Assembly (NCBI GenBank): GCA_964630925.1
Contig: CAZVZK010000010.1
Coordinates: forward strand, 52,161 to 116,160
DNA length: 64,000 bases
Origin: RGDT01 sp964630925
GTDB taxonomy: Bacteria > Planctomycetota > Planctomycetia > Gemmatales > Gemmataceae
Reading direction: 5' to 3'
In this document: positions 35,155 to 43,988 of the stretch, in pieces
How positions within the stretch are numbered: the stretch's first letter is position 1
How the letters are laid out: the number at the start of each line of letters is the position of its first letter
Program-made: the position numbers and the translations under genes
The notes under the pieces: generated by a model
Databases searched by the model: none
What the model was told of the DNA's origin: nothing
Seen by the model: only the letters and a program-made list of their open reading frames with translations

Positions 35155-36243
35155 ATGTGGGAAGGCATCCTGGAGGCGTTGCGGGACGACCCCGACGACC
35201 TGACGACCCACCTCGTCGCCGCCGACTGGCTCGACGACCACGGCGACGCCGTGCGGGCCGAATACGTCCGCGCCTGGGCACGCCGTCCCGATTGTCCGGG
35301 GTCGAACGACGCCGTCAATCTGCACGGACGCCGCTGGCTCGGCCCGGCGTCGGACCTGCTCCGCGTGTGGTCGTTCGCCGGGGCGGGCGTCGGCCGGCTG
35401 GAATTCGCGCCGGACGCGGGCGAGGCCGACGTGCTCCCCCTGCTGTCGCGGCACGCCGTGCGCGTCCTGGCAATCCCGCCGGCGCTCGCCCCACGGCTCG
35501 CCTACGCGCCGGCGTTGGCGAACACCTCCGGCCTGGAGGTCCTCTCGGGGGGCGCGCCGTGGGGGACGCCGGACGCTCTCTTCTTCTCGCCCCACCTCGG
35601 CCGCCTGCGCCGGCTCGACCTCGGTTACACGCTCACCGCCGACCTCGCGGCCCTGATCGCCCGGACGAAGGGCCTGCGCAACCTGCGTTCGCTGGCCGCC
35701 CGGGGCACCGCCACCGACGCGGCCGCCGTGAGCCTCCTGCGTTCGCGGCGCCTGCGGAGGTTGGAGGAGTGGCACGTCACGGGCCGGGGCCTCACGGCGT
35801 TGAGCCTGCTCCACCTGTTCACGCCGGGGTGGGCCGCCCGCTGGCGTGCGATCACCCACCTGTCCGCCGCCCGGCCCGCCCACCTCGACGGCCTGGCCGC
35901 GTGTGTGAATCTGGAGCGTCTGACCTTCTCCGTGCCGCGTGGCACCTCCGCGGACGACCTGGGCCGCTGGATCGGCGCTCACCGCAAGATGCGCGAGTTG
36001 ACCCTCACGGGGGAGGTCGGCACGGGGGCGGTCCGCTGGCTGGCGGGCTGGCCGGGGCTGGCCCGTTTGCACAAGTTGACCCTGACGCCCGAGCCGGGTG
36101 GCCTGCGTGCCGGTGGCCTGCTGCCGCTGGCGCGCTCACCATTTCGGTCCGCCCGCACCGCCTTCGCCTTCTCGAACGTCAGCCCCGCCGCCGACGGCGC
36201 CACGGCCGAGCAGATCTTCGCCGGCCAGGAGTACGCGATATGA
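35155..36243 (+). CDS. TIGR02996 domain protein with leucine-rich region
   Basis: 362 residues. The N-terminal 45 residues (LEALRDDPDDLTTHLVAADW, then LDDHGD) are the TIGR02996 repeat-companion domain, which is almost confined to Gemmataceae-type planctomycetes. The rest is leucine-rich with LRR-like strands (LGRLRRLDLGYTLTADLAAL, LRNLRSLAARGT, CVNLERLTFSVP). It probably acts as a protein-interaction module. Its stop overlaps the start of the nucleotidyltransferase gene by 4 bases (ATGA), suggesting stoichiometric co-expression and perhaps a complex. GGGGGAGGGGGTGG is the ribosome site. Confidence 0.8.
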   Translation: MWEGILEALRDDPDDLTTHLVAADWLDDHGDAVRAEYVRAWARRPDCPGSNDAVNLHGRRWLGPASDLLRVWSFAGAGVGRLEFAPDAGEADVLPLLSRHAVRVLAIPPALAPRLAYAPALANTSGLEVLSGGAPWGTPDALFFSPHLGRLRRLDLGYTLTADLAALIARTKGLRNLRSLAARGTATDAAAVSLLRSRRLRRLEEWHVTGRGLTALSLLHLFTPGWAARWRAITHLSAARPAHLDGLAACVNLERLTFSVPRGTSADDLGRWIGAHRKMRELTLTGEVGTGAVRWLAGWPGLARLHKLTLTPEPGGLRAGGLLPLARSPFRSARTAFAFSNVSPAADGATAEQIFAGQEYAI

Positions 36244-37172
36244 ACCTCGTGCAGCACCTCGTGGCCCAGAGGCTCATCCACCCCCCGGCGTGGCTGGCCG
36301 ACAACATTCATTACCTCACCATCATGGGATCGACGGCCTACGGCGTGGCCGACACGACGGGCCCCGAGCAGGCGTCGGACATCGACCTGTACGGCTTCTG
36401 CATCCCGCCACGCGAGGTGGTGTTCCCGCACCTGGCGGGCCACGTCTGGGGCTTCGGCGCCTACAAGGAGGGGGTGCCGCGCGGCCACTTCGGCGTGTGG
36501 CAGGAGCACCACGTCAAGGACACGTCCGCCGCCGGCGGCAAGGGCCGCGAGTACGACCTGCAGGTCTACTCCATCGTCAAGTACGTGCAGCTGTGCATGG
36601 AGTGCAATCCGAACATGATCGACAGCCTGTTCACGCCGGAGACGTGCGTCCTGCACGCGACGCGCGTCGGGCAGCTCCTGCGTGAGAACCGCAAGCTGTT
36701 CCTGCACCAGGGCATCTGCGACCGCTTCAAGGGCTACGCCTACGCCCAGGTCCACAAGATGCGGACCAAGGAGCCCGAGCCGGGCAGCAAGCGGGCCGCC
36801 GTCCGCGAGAAGTTCGGCATGGATGTCAAATTCGCCTATCACATCGTTCGATTATTGAACGAAGCGGAGCAACTGTTGCTGGAGGGCGACCTCGACCTCC
36901 AACGCAACCGCGAGATGCTCAAGTCGATCCGCCGCGGCGAGTGGTCGCTGGAGCAGATCCTCGACTACTTCGAGAAGAAGCGTGTCGATCTGGAGACGGC
37001 ACGCACGAACAGCAGGCTGCCGCCCGGACCGGACGAGCCGGCGATCCGCGACCTGCTGCTGCGCTGCCTGGAGATGCACTACGGCACGCTGGAGGGCGCG
37101 GTCAGCGTGCCGGGCCGGGCCGAGGGCCTGCTGCGGCGCATCCGCACGCTGATCGACGAGGGCGGGTTTTGA
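36240..37172 (+). CDS. Nucleotidyltransferase, RlaP/COG3541 type
   Basis: 310 residues. The N-terminal domain has the polymerase-beta signature: GS at 30-31 in MGSTAYG and D47-x-D49 in SDIDLYGF. The following segment VWQEHHVKDTSAAGG and a helix VKYVQLCMECNPNMIDSLF resemble COG3541/RlaP-type predicted nucleotidyltransferases. The C-terminal half is helical with YAYAQVHKMRTKE and AYHIVRLLNEAEQLLL. The family adds nucleotides to RNA, protein or small molecules and some members sit in RNA-repair gene clusters; no ligase or kinase partner is here. It is coupled to the TIGR02996 gene. It is larger than minimal MNT-type antitoxin transferases. Confidence 0.78.
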   Translation: MNLVQHLVAQRLIHPPAWLADNIHYLTIMGSTAYGVADTTGPEQASDIDLYGFCIPPREVVFPHLAGHVWGFGAYKEGVPRGHFGVWQEHHVKDTSAAGGKGREYDLQVYSIVKYVQLCMECNPNMIDSLFTPETCVLHATRVGQLLRENRKLFLHQGICDRFKGYAYAQVHKMRTKEPEPGSKRAAVREKFGMDVKFAYHIVRLLNEAEQLLLEGDLDLQRNREMLKSIRRGEWSLEQILDYFEKKRVDLETARTNSRLPPGPDEPAIRDLLLRCLEMHYGTLEGAVSVPGRAEGLLRRIRTLIDEGGF

Positions 37173-37302
37173 TCAGGACATCACCGTCAGGCCGAGGTTG
37201 AGCCCGAAGACCGGGATGCCGCCGCCGCCGTCGGGCGGCGTGCCCGTGATGGCCACGGCCTCGCCGGACCCCGGAGAAGAAGGCCGACGATTGACGCCGC
37301 CC

Positions 37303-37986
37303 TTACATCCGCAAGGCGGAGCGGGCCGCCTCACGGACGGACTCGTCCTTGTCGTTGACGAGCGCCCGCAAGGCCGGCTCGGCCTCGGACGGGGATCCCG
37401 CCTTGTGGACGAGGCGGCAGGCGGCGGAGCGCACGCGCGGGGAGGCGTGGCCCAGGGCGTCGATCAGCCGGGCCAACGCGCGCGGGCCGATCCGCCCCAG
37501 CGCCGCGCCGGCGATGGCCCGCAAGCGGGTGTCCTCGCTGGCCAGCAGCTCGATCAGGGTGCCGATGGCGGCCACGGCCCCGGCGCCGATCTCGCCGAGC
37601 GCGGCGGCGGCGTGACGGCGGGCGGCGGGGCATCCGTCCGCGGACGCCATGCGGGCGAGGGCGGGTACGGCGGGCCGGGCCTCCGGGCCGACCTCACCCA
37701 GCGCCAGGGCCACGCGCCGGCGGACGCCGTCGTCGGCGTCGGCGAGGGCGCGTGTCAGCGCGGGGATGGCCAGGCGGGCGTCGGGGCCCATCTCCGCCAG
37801 GGCCGAGGCGGCCGCCTGGCGCACGGCCGCCGAGCCGTCCGCCAGCGTGGCGGACAGGGCCGGGGCGGCGGCGACGGCCAGGTGCCCGAGCATGCCCAGG
37901 CGCAGTGCCGCCTCCAGGCGCTCGTCGGCGCTCCTGTGCCGCAACAGATCCGCCAGACGCAAAACGTCCTCGTCGAGCGTGGCCAT
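37303..37986 (-). CDS. HEAT-repeat protein
   Basis: 227 residues made almost wholly of HEAT/PBS-lyase-type repeats of about 30-36 residues: VRQAAASALAEMGPDARLAI, VRRRVALALGEVGPEARPAV, ARRHAAAALGEIGAGAV and LRAIAGAALGRIGP, about six in all. It is likely a scaffold. GGGGGAGCAGG precedes ATG 37986. Downstream of the stop an open frame in another phase runs to 37173. Convergent with the nucleotidyltransferase. Confidence 0.83.
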   Translation of the reverse strand: MATLDEDVLRLADLLRHRSADERLEAALRLGMLGHLAVAAAPALSATLADGSAAVRQAAASALAEMGPDARLAIPALTRALADADDGVRRRVALALGEVGPEARPAVPALARMASADGCPAARRHAAAALGEIGAGAVAAIGTLIELLASEDTRLRAIAGAALGRIGPRALARLIDALGHASPRVRSAACRLVHKAGSPSEAEPALRALVNDKDESVREAARSALRM

Positions 37987-38061
37987 GACGCCTGCTCCCC
38001 CCGATACCGCCCGACGTGAATTGTACCTCACGCGGCGCGGAAGGGGAGGAGGAACCCGTCC

Positions 38062-41000
38062 TCACTTCGGCTCGGCGACCTCGAAGCGGACCGCCGCCGT
38101 GCGTGCCTCCTTCGCCGGGTCGTAGTACTCCCACGCCCGCGCCGGCCCCGCCTCCGCCTTCACCGCCAGCCGCGCCCGCAGGGTGTACTCCAGCGTCAGC
38201 GGGCCGCCCGCCGGCAGCGCCCGCAGGTACACCAGCACCGAACGCGGCCTCACCTCGTACTTGCCGATGACGCCGTCCGCCGCCAGCTTGTCGAACGCCG
38301 CCGTGTCCGCCGCGAAGCCCGGCGGGACCGGCAGCTCGAGCATCACCATCGGCAGCTCGGCCTCGGTGTTGTTCACCGCCCGCGCCGTCGCCTTCACCAC
38401 GCCGCCCGCCTCCAGCTTCGTGCGGTCGTACGCCACCGCGATGCCCAGCGGCGACGCCGGGGCCGGGGCCTTCTCCTCGGGGGCGTGGTGCCGCGACACG
38501 AGCTGCCAGCCCGCCGCCCCGCCCTTCGTCCCCTCGACACGCACCTCGTTCCGCCCTGAGACGTTCAGCAGCTCCGTCAGGTCGATCCGCTTCAACACCT
38601 CGGCCTGGTCGGCGGGGATCGGCAGCGTCTTCGCCTTGCCGTTGACCACCACGCGGACCTCGCGGTCCTCGGCCTCCGCCGGGGCCGCCGTGCCGGCGAT
38701 CAGCGCCTTCAGCGCCACCACCGTCGCCTGGGTCGAGTGCCAGGTGCCGCCGGCGTCCTTCTTCGACACCAGCCACGCCAGCGCCTGCCGTACCACCTCG
38801 GGGTGGCGCTTGCCGGCCATGAGGGCGAGCGTCGCCGTCGCCGTCGCCTCGACCTGGCCCGACAGGCCCGCGCCATAGAACGCGGTCCGCTGGCCGGCCT
38901 CCTGCGCCCAGGTCACCTTGCCCTCGCCGTCGTTCTTGCGCATCGCCGCGAGGGCATCCAGATACCCCGCCTGCTCCCCATCCGACGCGCCCAGGCCGTG
39001 CAGCGCCAGGCAAACCAACGCCAGGACATACGGGTCCTTGACCGTGTCGGGGTTGTGCGACAGGAGGAAGCCGCGTGTCGCCTGGGCGCTCTCGCCCGAC
39101 TTGCCGCCGGCGAAGACGGCCCAGGCGACGTAGGCCGTCGCCCCGAGTTTGCCGTTGGCCGACTTCCAGCCGCCGTCCCACGAGCCGTCGGGCGCACGCT
39201 GCGCCAGCAGCCAGGCGCGGGTGCGGGAGAGGAGGTTCGGGTCCACCTCGTGGACCTTCGCCATGTCCTCGAACTCCATCAGGCCATAGGCCGTCAGCCC
39301 GACGTTGCCCGGCGGACGCCCGTACCAGTCGAACCCGCCGCCCGGCACCTCGAAGCCGACCAGGCGCTGGTAGCCGAGGTGGATGTACTGCTTCGCCTGG
39401 GCGACGACCTTCGGCGCCGACTGCTTCGTCGCTTGCAGGTAGTGCAGCGCCAGGACGTTGGGGTACGTCGTCGAGGAGGTCTGCTCGAAACAGCCCGACG
39501 GCATGCGGAAGATGCCGTCCAGGCCCTCGACGAGCTGGCTGAACCGCGACGGGTACACCTTCAGCTCGGCGCGGATGCTGCCGTCGATGGCGTTCGCCGG
39601 GATGTCGAACGACACGCTGACGGGCCTCTCCGTGTCGCCGTTCTGCACCGTCTCCATGCGGCGGCCGTCCGGCTCGACGCGGATGACACGCTCGATGGCG
39701 TCCGCCACCGCCCCGGCCCTGGCCGTCACCTTGAACGCCGGCTCGCCGGCCTTCGCCGCCCGCACCGGGAAACGCACGGACTTGACCTCGCGCGGCCCCA
39801 GCTCGAGCGTCGCGTCCGCCGCCCCGAGCAGCTCCAGCCCGCCGCGTGCATCGGCCTTAAGGGTGACCGTCTGCGGCCTGTCGAGGTAGGAGTACACGAC
39901 GACGGGCACCGTCACCTCGTCGCCGCGCGTCAGGTGCGTCGGCAGGTCCAGGTCGGCGAAGAAGCTCTGGAACACCTTCAGCCCCTGCACCTTCGCGCCC
40001 AACTTGCCCTCGGCGCTGACGGCGCTCGTCGTGAGCCGCCACGTCGTGATGGAGTCGGCCAGGGGGATCGTGACGGGCTTGAAGACGCCCCGGTCGTCGC
40101 TGATGACGTGCGGATCCCAGTACATCGTCTCGGGGAAGAACTGCCGCAAGCGCGGGGCCGCCACGCCGCCGCCCTTACCGGGCTCGAGCGGGGCCAGCGG
40201 CGGGCGCTCCCCCTTGGCCATGTCCTTCTCGCGGGCCAACAGCGGGGGCCTCATCGGGCCCCAGCGGCCGTCGGCCGCCATCTCCATCCCTCCGCCGCCG
40301 GCCTTCGCCCCGACGAAGGCGAAGGTGTTGGTGGACTGCGGCAGCATCAGCACCAGCCCGCCGAAGCCGAGCGACACGGCCATGATGCCGGTCCCGAGCA
40401 GGACGGCCCGCGCCGGGAGGTACAGGTACAGTGACATGTAGATGAGCAGGAGCGTGATGCCGCCCAGGTAACCCCAGAGGTGGCGGAGCTGATACAGGCG
40501 TGTCTTCTTGAGCGCCTCGGCGGCGGCCTGCTTCTCGGGGAAGGTGCTGGCCGCCAGCGCGTGCAGCGGGCCGGGGGCCGTCTTCGACGCGGCGGCGAAC
40601 GCCGCCTTGTCACGCGCCGGCGCCGGCGCGTCCTGCGGCGACCAGGGGTGGACGGCGTACACCGGCTCCATGAGCTGCTGCTCCATCGTGTAGAACAGCA
40701 GCTCCATCCCAGGCCTCTGCGCCTGCACCGCGAACACCGCCTCGTCCACCGCCGCCACGCTCACCGCGCCCGGCACGGCGTTACCCTTCTCGTCCACCAG
40801 CGACAGCCGCAGCGTGGCCTCGCCGCCGGGGCGGTACTCGCCCTTGTCGAGGTCGGCCTTCACCTTGAGGCCGCCGGCCGGCGCGACGTGGACGAGACGC
40901 TCCTGCCGCGCCGCCGCTTCTCCCTTCGGCCCGAAGCGGTACGCCACGAGCCGCAGCGTGCCGGCCAGGTCCGCCGGCATGTCCAGGTCCAGCGTGCCGC

Positions 41001-42666
41001 GGCCGTCTTTGACCTCCACGGTGGACGACAGGACGGTCTGCCCGGCCCGCAGCACGTCGACGAACACCGGCTCCGTCCCGGCGGCCAGGACCGTGAGGTC
41101 GAGGGTGTCGCCCGCCTTGTAACTCGCCCGGCCCGGACGCAGCAGGAAGTCGGCCGCCGCCCCGGAGAATCGCTTCGTCAGGCGGTGCGGCTTCATCCCC
41201 GCCGGCTGCACGGTGCACACCAGCTCGGTCAGGCCGGGCGCCGGGGTCATCTCGAACGACGCCGTGCCCAGGTCGTCCGTCGTCAGGTCGAAGCGGTTGC
41301 CGCCGCCCTCGACCGTGACCGCCGCCTTCGCGAGCGGCTCGCCGTCCACCCGGCGGGCCAGGACGTGGACGACGTTCGGCACGCCCGGCACGAGCGTGCC
41401 GGCCTCCGGCAGCACATCGACCCGCAGCGGCGACCGCGTCACCATGCGCGTCACGGCCTTCGCCTGCGACTGCCCCGCCGTGTCGGTCACGCCGGCGACG
41501 AACCGCACCGGGGCGTCCTCACGCAGACGGAGCGGCAGAAGGATCTCGGCCTCTGCCTCGCCCCTGTCGTCGGTCTTGACCTGCTTGCGGACATCATCGC
41601 CCTCGTCCGACGCCATGAGGCGCAGATCCACGTCGGCGCCGGCGACGGGCTTCCCGAACGTGTACATCGCCTTCACCGTCACCTTCGCCGTCTCGCCCGG
41701 GGCATAGTACGGGCGGTGCGGCTTCACCTCGACGGTGAACTTCGGCAGGACGTAACGCTTCACCTCGGCGGTCAACTTGCTCTCCGTGGTGCCGACGCGG
41801 CACGTCACGGTGTAGGCGCCCTCGCCGATCTCGCGGTCCAGCTCGCACTTCGCGGCGGCGATGCCGTACTTGCTCGTCCTCGCCGACTCCTTGAACAGCA
41901 CGTTACCCTTGGGGTCGGTCAGGAGGAACGTGGCCGGCTCGTCGGCCAGGGGCTTCAGGTCGGCGGTGCGCAGGGCCAGCGAGCGCAGCATGATCGTCTG
42001 GCCGGGCTGATAGATGGGCTTGTCGCTGGACAGCATGACGCGGAAGGGCCGCGTCAGCGTGACCTGGCGCGTCAGCACCTCGCCGCCGCCCTTCACGCGC
42101 AGGGTGTAGTTCCCGGCGGGCCAGTCCGGCAGGTTGACGCTGGGGGCCGCGTCGCCGCGGGCGTCCGTCTGCGCCTTGCCGACCTCGACGGCGTCGCCGC
42201 CCGGCGCCAGCAGCTCGACGGAGACCGGCATGCCAGGCATGGCGGCCCCGCCGGCCTTGCGGTCGGTCATGCGCACGCGCAGCACGGCGTTGCTCGCCGC
42301 CAACAGGTCGCGCTGTCCGAGGAGGGCGAGGTCCGGCCCGGTCGGCTTCAGCCCGGAGTAGTACACCCCCGCCCCGACGAGGACCATGATCGACGCGGCC
42401 ACGGCCAGGCCCATGCTCAGGACCGCCCGGCGGCGAAGCGAGCGCCAGCGGGCGTCCGTGTCCTCCAGGTTCTGCATGGTGCGTTGGGCGAGATCGACGG
42501 CGGGCTCGGCGGGCGGCAGCGCCTGCATCAGCCCCAGGCGTGCCCTGGCGCGGGCGAGGGCGGCGGCGGCTTCTTCGGATTCGGCGCAGCGGCGCTCGAA
42601 GGCCCGGGCCTCCTCGGGCGGCAGCAGGCCGTGGACGAAGGCATCAGCGAGCTGGTCGATATTCAT
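38062..42666 (-). CDS. Alpha-2-macroglobulin fused to an anti-sigma-like N-terminus
   Basis: 1534 residues. The first about 50 residues (MNIDQLADAFVHGLLPPEEA, then FERRCAESEE) look like the short cytosolic part of anti-sigma factors, but without a clear HxxxCxxC zinc motif. A helix follows at about 81-104. Then come macroglobulin (MG) domains (SSDKPIYQPGQTIMLRSLAL, VEVKPHRPYYAPGETAKV), a double hydrophobic stretch at about 730-780, the ANA/MG part (VISDDRGVFKPVTIPLADSI) and the thioester CFEQ with Cys1059 and Gln1062 plus the helical thioester domain. Bacterial A2Ms trap proteases when their bait is cut. Its start overlaps the ECF sigma gene, so the pair is an ECF/anti-sigma unit with the trap built in. 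The start ATG 42666 is 23 bases inside the sigma gene. Confidence 0.8.
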   Translation of the reverse strand: MNIDQLADAFVHGLLPPEEARAFERRCAESEEAAAALARARARLGLMQALPPAEPAVDLAQRTMQNLEDTDARWRSLRRRAVLSMGLAVAASIMVLVGAGVYYSGLKPTGPDLALLGQRDLLAASNAVLRVRMTDRKAGGAAMPGMPVSVELLAPGGDAVEVGKAQTDARGDAAPSVNLPDWPAGNYTLRVKGGGEVLTRQVTLTRPFRVMLSSDKPIYQPGQTIMLRSLALRTADLKPLADEPATFLLTDPKGNVLFKESARTSKYGIAAAKCELDREIGEGAYTVTCRVGTTESKLTAEVKRYVLPKFTVEVKPHRPYYAPGETAKVTVKAMYTFGKPVAGADVDLRLMASDEGDDVRKQVKTDDRGEAEAEILLPLRLREDAPVRFVAGVTDTAGQSQAKAVTRMVTRSPLRVDVLPEAGTLVPGVPNVVHVLARRVDGEPLAKAAVTVEGGGNRFDLTTDDLGTASFEMTPAPGLTELVCTVQPAGMKPHRLTKRFSGAAADFLLRPGRASYKAGDTLDLTVLAAGTEPVFVDVLRAGQTVLSSTVEVKDGRGTLDLDMPADLAGTLRLVAYRFGPKGEAAARQERLVHVAPAGGLKVKADLDKGEYRPGGEATLRLSLVDEKGNAVPGAVSVAAVDEAVFAVQAQRPGMELLFYTMEQQLMEPVYAVHPWSPQDAPAPARDKAAFAAASKTAPGPLHALAASTFPEKQAAAEALKKTRLYQLRHLWGYLGGITLLLIYMSLYLYLPARAVLLGTGIMAVSLGFGGLVLMLPQSTNTFAFVGAKAGGGGMEMAADGRWGPMRPPLLAREKDMAKGERPPLAPLEPGKGGGVAAPRLRQFFPETMYWDPHVISDDRGVFKPVTIPLADSITTWRLTTSAVSAEGKLGAKVQGLKVFQSFFADLDLPTHLTRGDEVTVPVVVYSYLDRPQTVTLKADARGGLELLGAADATLELGPREVKSVRFPVRAAKAGEPAFKVTARAGAVADAIERVIRVEPDGRRMETVQNGDTERPVSVSFDIPANAIDGSIRAELKVYPSRFSQLVEGLDGIFRMPSGCFEQTSSTTYPNVLALHYLQATKQSAPKVVAQAKQYIHLGYQRLVGFEVPGGGFDWYGRPPGNVGLTAYGLMEFEDMAKVHEVDPNLLSRTRAWLLAQRAPDGSWDGGWKSANGKLGATAYVAWAVFAGGKSGESAQATRGFLLSHNPDTVKDPYVLALVCLALHGLGASDGEQAGYLDALAAMRKNDGEGKVTWAQEAGQRTAFYGAGLSGQVEATATATLALMAGKRHPEVVRQALAWLVSKKDAGGTWHSTQATVVALKALIAGTAAPAEAEDREVRVVVNGKAKTLPIPADQAEVLKRIDLTELLNVSGRNEVRVEGTKGGAAGWQLVSRHHAPEEKAPAPASPLGIAVAYDRTKLEAGGVVKATARAVNNTEAELPMVMLELPVPPGFAADTAAFDKLAADGVIGKYEVRPRSVLVYLRALPAGGPLTLEYTLRARLAVKAEAGPARAWEYYDPAKEARTAAVRFEVAEPK

Positions 42667-43240
42667 CGGAGGGCCCTCGTGGGGTGCCGTGGAGGAGGGG
42701 GTCGAGCGCCTCGCGCAGGGAGGCCAGCCCGTGGTGCATGTGCGAGCGGACGGTCGATTCGGTACAGCCGACGATCTCGGCGATGCGGGCGTACGGCAGG
42801 TCCTGCCAGACACGCAGCGACACGACGGCGCGTTGCTGCTCGGGCAGGCGGGTGACGGCCTCGGCGACGTGCCGGGCGTTCTCGGCGGCGATGGCCTGCT
42901 CGTCCGGCCCGGCGTCCTCGTCCGCCGGCCCCGACCCGTCGGCCGGCCACTGTGCCGGCACGGGCGTGCGCAGCCGGTAGCGCGCCCGGCAGCGGTTGAC
43001 GGCGATGGCGTAGAGCCAGGGCCGGAACGGGCGCGGGTACTGATACAGGTGCCGCTTCGTCCACACGGCGAGGAACACGTCCTGGAAGAGGTCCTCGGCG
43101 TGGTGCGGGTCGCCGGCCATCCGCGTGAGGAAGGTGAGCAGGGGCTGGGCGTGGCGGCGCACGAGGCAGTCGAGGAGGTGGCGTTCCCCCTGCGACACCT
43201 GGGCCATCAGGTCCTCGTCGCGCTGCGATTCCGGCCCCAC
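42644..43240 (-). CDS. ECF sigma factor (RpoE/SigW type)
   Basis: 198 residues. Region 2 reads LTRMAGDPHHAEDLFQDVFLAVW with FRPWLYAIAVNRCRARYR. Region 4 has LPEQQRAVVSLRVWQDLPY, then ARIAEIVGCTESTVRSHMHHGLASLRE, the helix-turn-helix. The GTG at 43240 has GGAGG at 7 bases upstream and gives VGPESQRDEDLMAQ at the N-terminus; an internal ATG at 43207 would cut into region 2. Its last 23 bases overlap the anti-sigma/A2M gene, so both are made together. The C-terminal domain SIGMA-54-like or sensory extensions are absent. Confidence 0.88.
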   Translation of the reverse strand: MGPESQRDEDLMAQVSQGERHLLDCLVRRHAQPLLTFLTRMAGDPHHAEDLFQDVFLAVWTKRHLYQYPRPFRPWLYAIAVNRCRARYRLRTPVPAQWPADGSGPADEDAGPDEQAIAAENARHVAEAVTRLPEQQRAVVSLRVWQDLPYARIAEIVGCTESTVRSHMHHGLASLREALDPLLHGTPRGPSDEYRPAR

Positions 43241-43305
43241 GCGAGATCCTCCATGATAGAGGATATGCGCGGGGCCGGGCGGGCGTTGAACGGGAAACGG
43301 CAGGA

Positions 43306-43941
43306 TCACTCCTTGGCGAGGACGAGGTCGAGGGCCCAGCACCCGCGTACGTGGGGGCCGGGCGAACGCAGGTGCCCCAGGATGTCGTCGTCGGCGCAGC
43401 CGGCCTCTTCGAGGGCGTCGGACAGCACTGCGAGGCGGGCCGGGTCGAGGTGGCCGGAGGCAGGATCGCGGTCGTCATAGGCTACCTGGGCGAGGGAGAC
43501 GGCCGCCGGTGTTCTCCAGGCCGGCTCAAAGGGGGTTGGCCTGAACGGATTCCCGAATACATCTCGCACGAGAGCCACGAGCTGAGGAGCCGTTCGCTTC
43601 CCCCCGAGCCCGAGGACATCGTGGATCACCGCCTCAAGGTGTTCGGTCATGTAATAGCCGTCGAAGCGAGTCACTGTCTCGCTCATCCTCCGCGCGGAGT
43701 ATTCATCCCTCCGTGTCAGATGGGAGCGAGCGACCTCTCCAAGATCCGCGCTCGCCTGGGTCAATTCGCCCTCAGAAGCCAGCCCGTCCGCGAATAGTTC
43801 AGCGGTGTGGATGGCCGCTTGGTCCCGAGCCTCACGAATTGAACCCCATATCACACGGCAACAAGCGCAGCACCCCAGCCTGTATTTCCTGTCGCTGAAC
43901 TCCCACTGATCGCCGACACCCTCAAGTAGGGCATCGGGCAT
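43306..43941 (-). CDS. Gemmataceae-specific hypothetical protein family
   Basis: 211 residues. It carries RYRLGCCACCRVIWGSI, then FADGLASEGEL, DVFGNPFRPTPFEPAW and ALEEAGCADDDILGHLRSPG ending HVRGCWALDLVLAKE. I know this set of blocks from a large paralogous family of Gemmata-type genomes with no known function. The usual N-terminal block of the family (about 25 residues ahead of the CACC part) is replaced here by a short unrelated start. ATG 43941 follows GGGGGTGGCGGG; a GTG at 43992 is possible. It is 47 bases after the HEPN-like gene and the last gene of that unit. Confidence 0.65.
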   Translation of the reverse strand: MPDALLEGVGDQWEFSDRKYRLGCCACCRVIWGSIREARDQAAIHTAELFADGLASEGELTQASADLGEVARSHLTRRDEYSARRMSETVTRFDGYYMTEHLEAVIHDVLGLGGKRTAPQLVALVRDVFGNPFRPTPFEPAWRTPAAVSLAQVAYDDRDPASGHLDPARLAVLSDALEEAGCADDDILGHLRSPGPHVRGCWALDLVLAKE

Positions 43942-43988
43942 CAACCCGCCACCCCCGACAACCGGTCTCCGCCGGCGGGCATTCGGGC

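Noticed and set aside
35008..36072. Extension of the kinase gene to a start at 36072
   Set aside because: The added 355 residues are antisense to the TIGR02996 gene and cross the -10 box; the usual planctomycete kinase N-terminus begins at 35007.
30157..36243. A 2028-codon open frame on the plus strand across htrA, PQQ and kinase genes
   Set aside because: It is antisense to three clear genes and has a low-complexity His/Arg/Gly-rich composition expected from GC-rich antisense; only its last part, from 35155, is a real gene.
36240..37172. MNT/HEPN toxin-antitoxin pair
   Set aside because: The nucleotidyltransferase is too large for MNT, and its partner is a leucine-rich protein without an RxxxxH motif.
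37198..38019. Plus-strand frame opposite the HEAT gene
   Set aside because: Low-complexity Gly/Arg/Ala translation; the minus strand has clear HEAT repeats.
40480..42855. Long plus-strand frame opposite the alpha-2-macroglobulin gene
   Set aside because: Arg/His/Gly-rich shadow without motifs; the minus strand has the thioester and MG domains.
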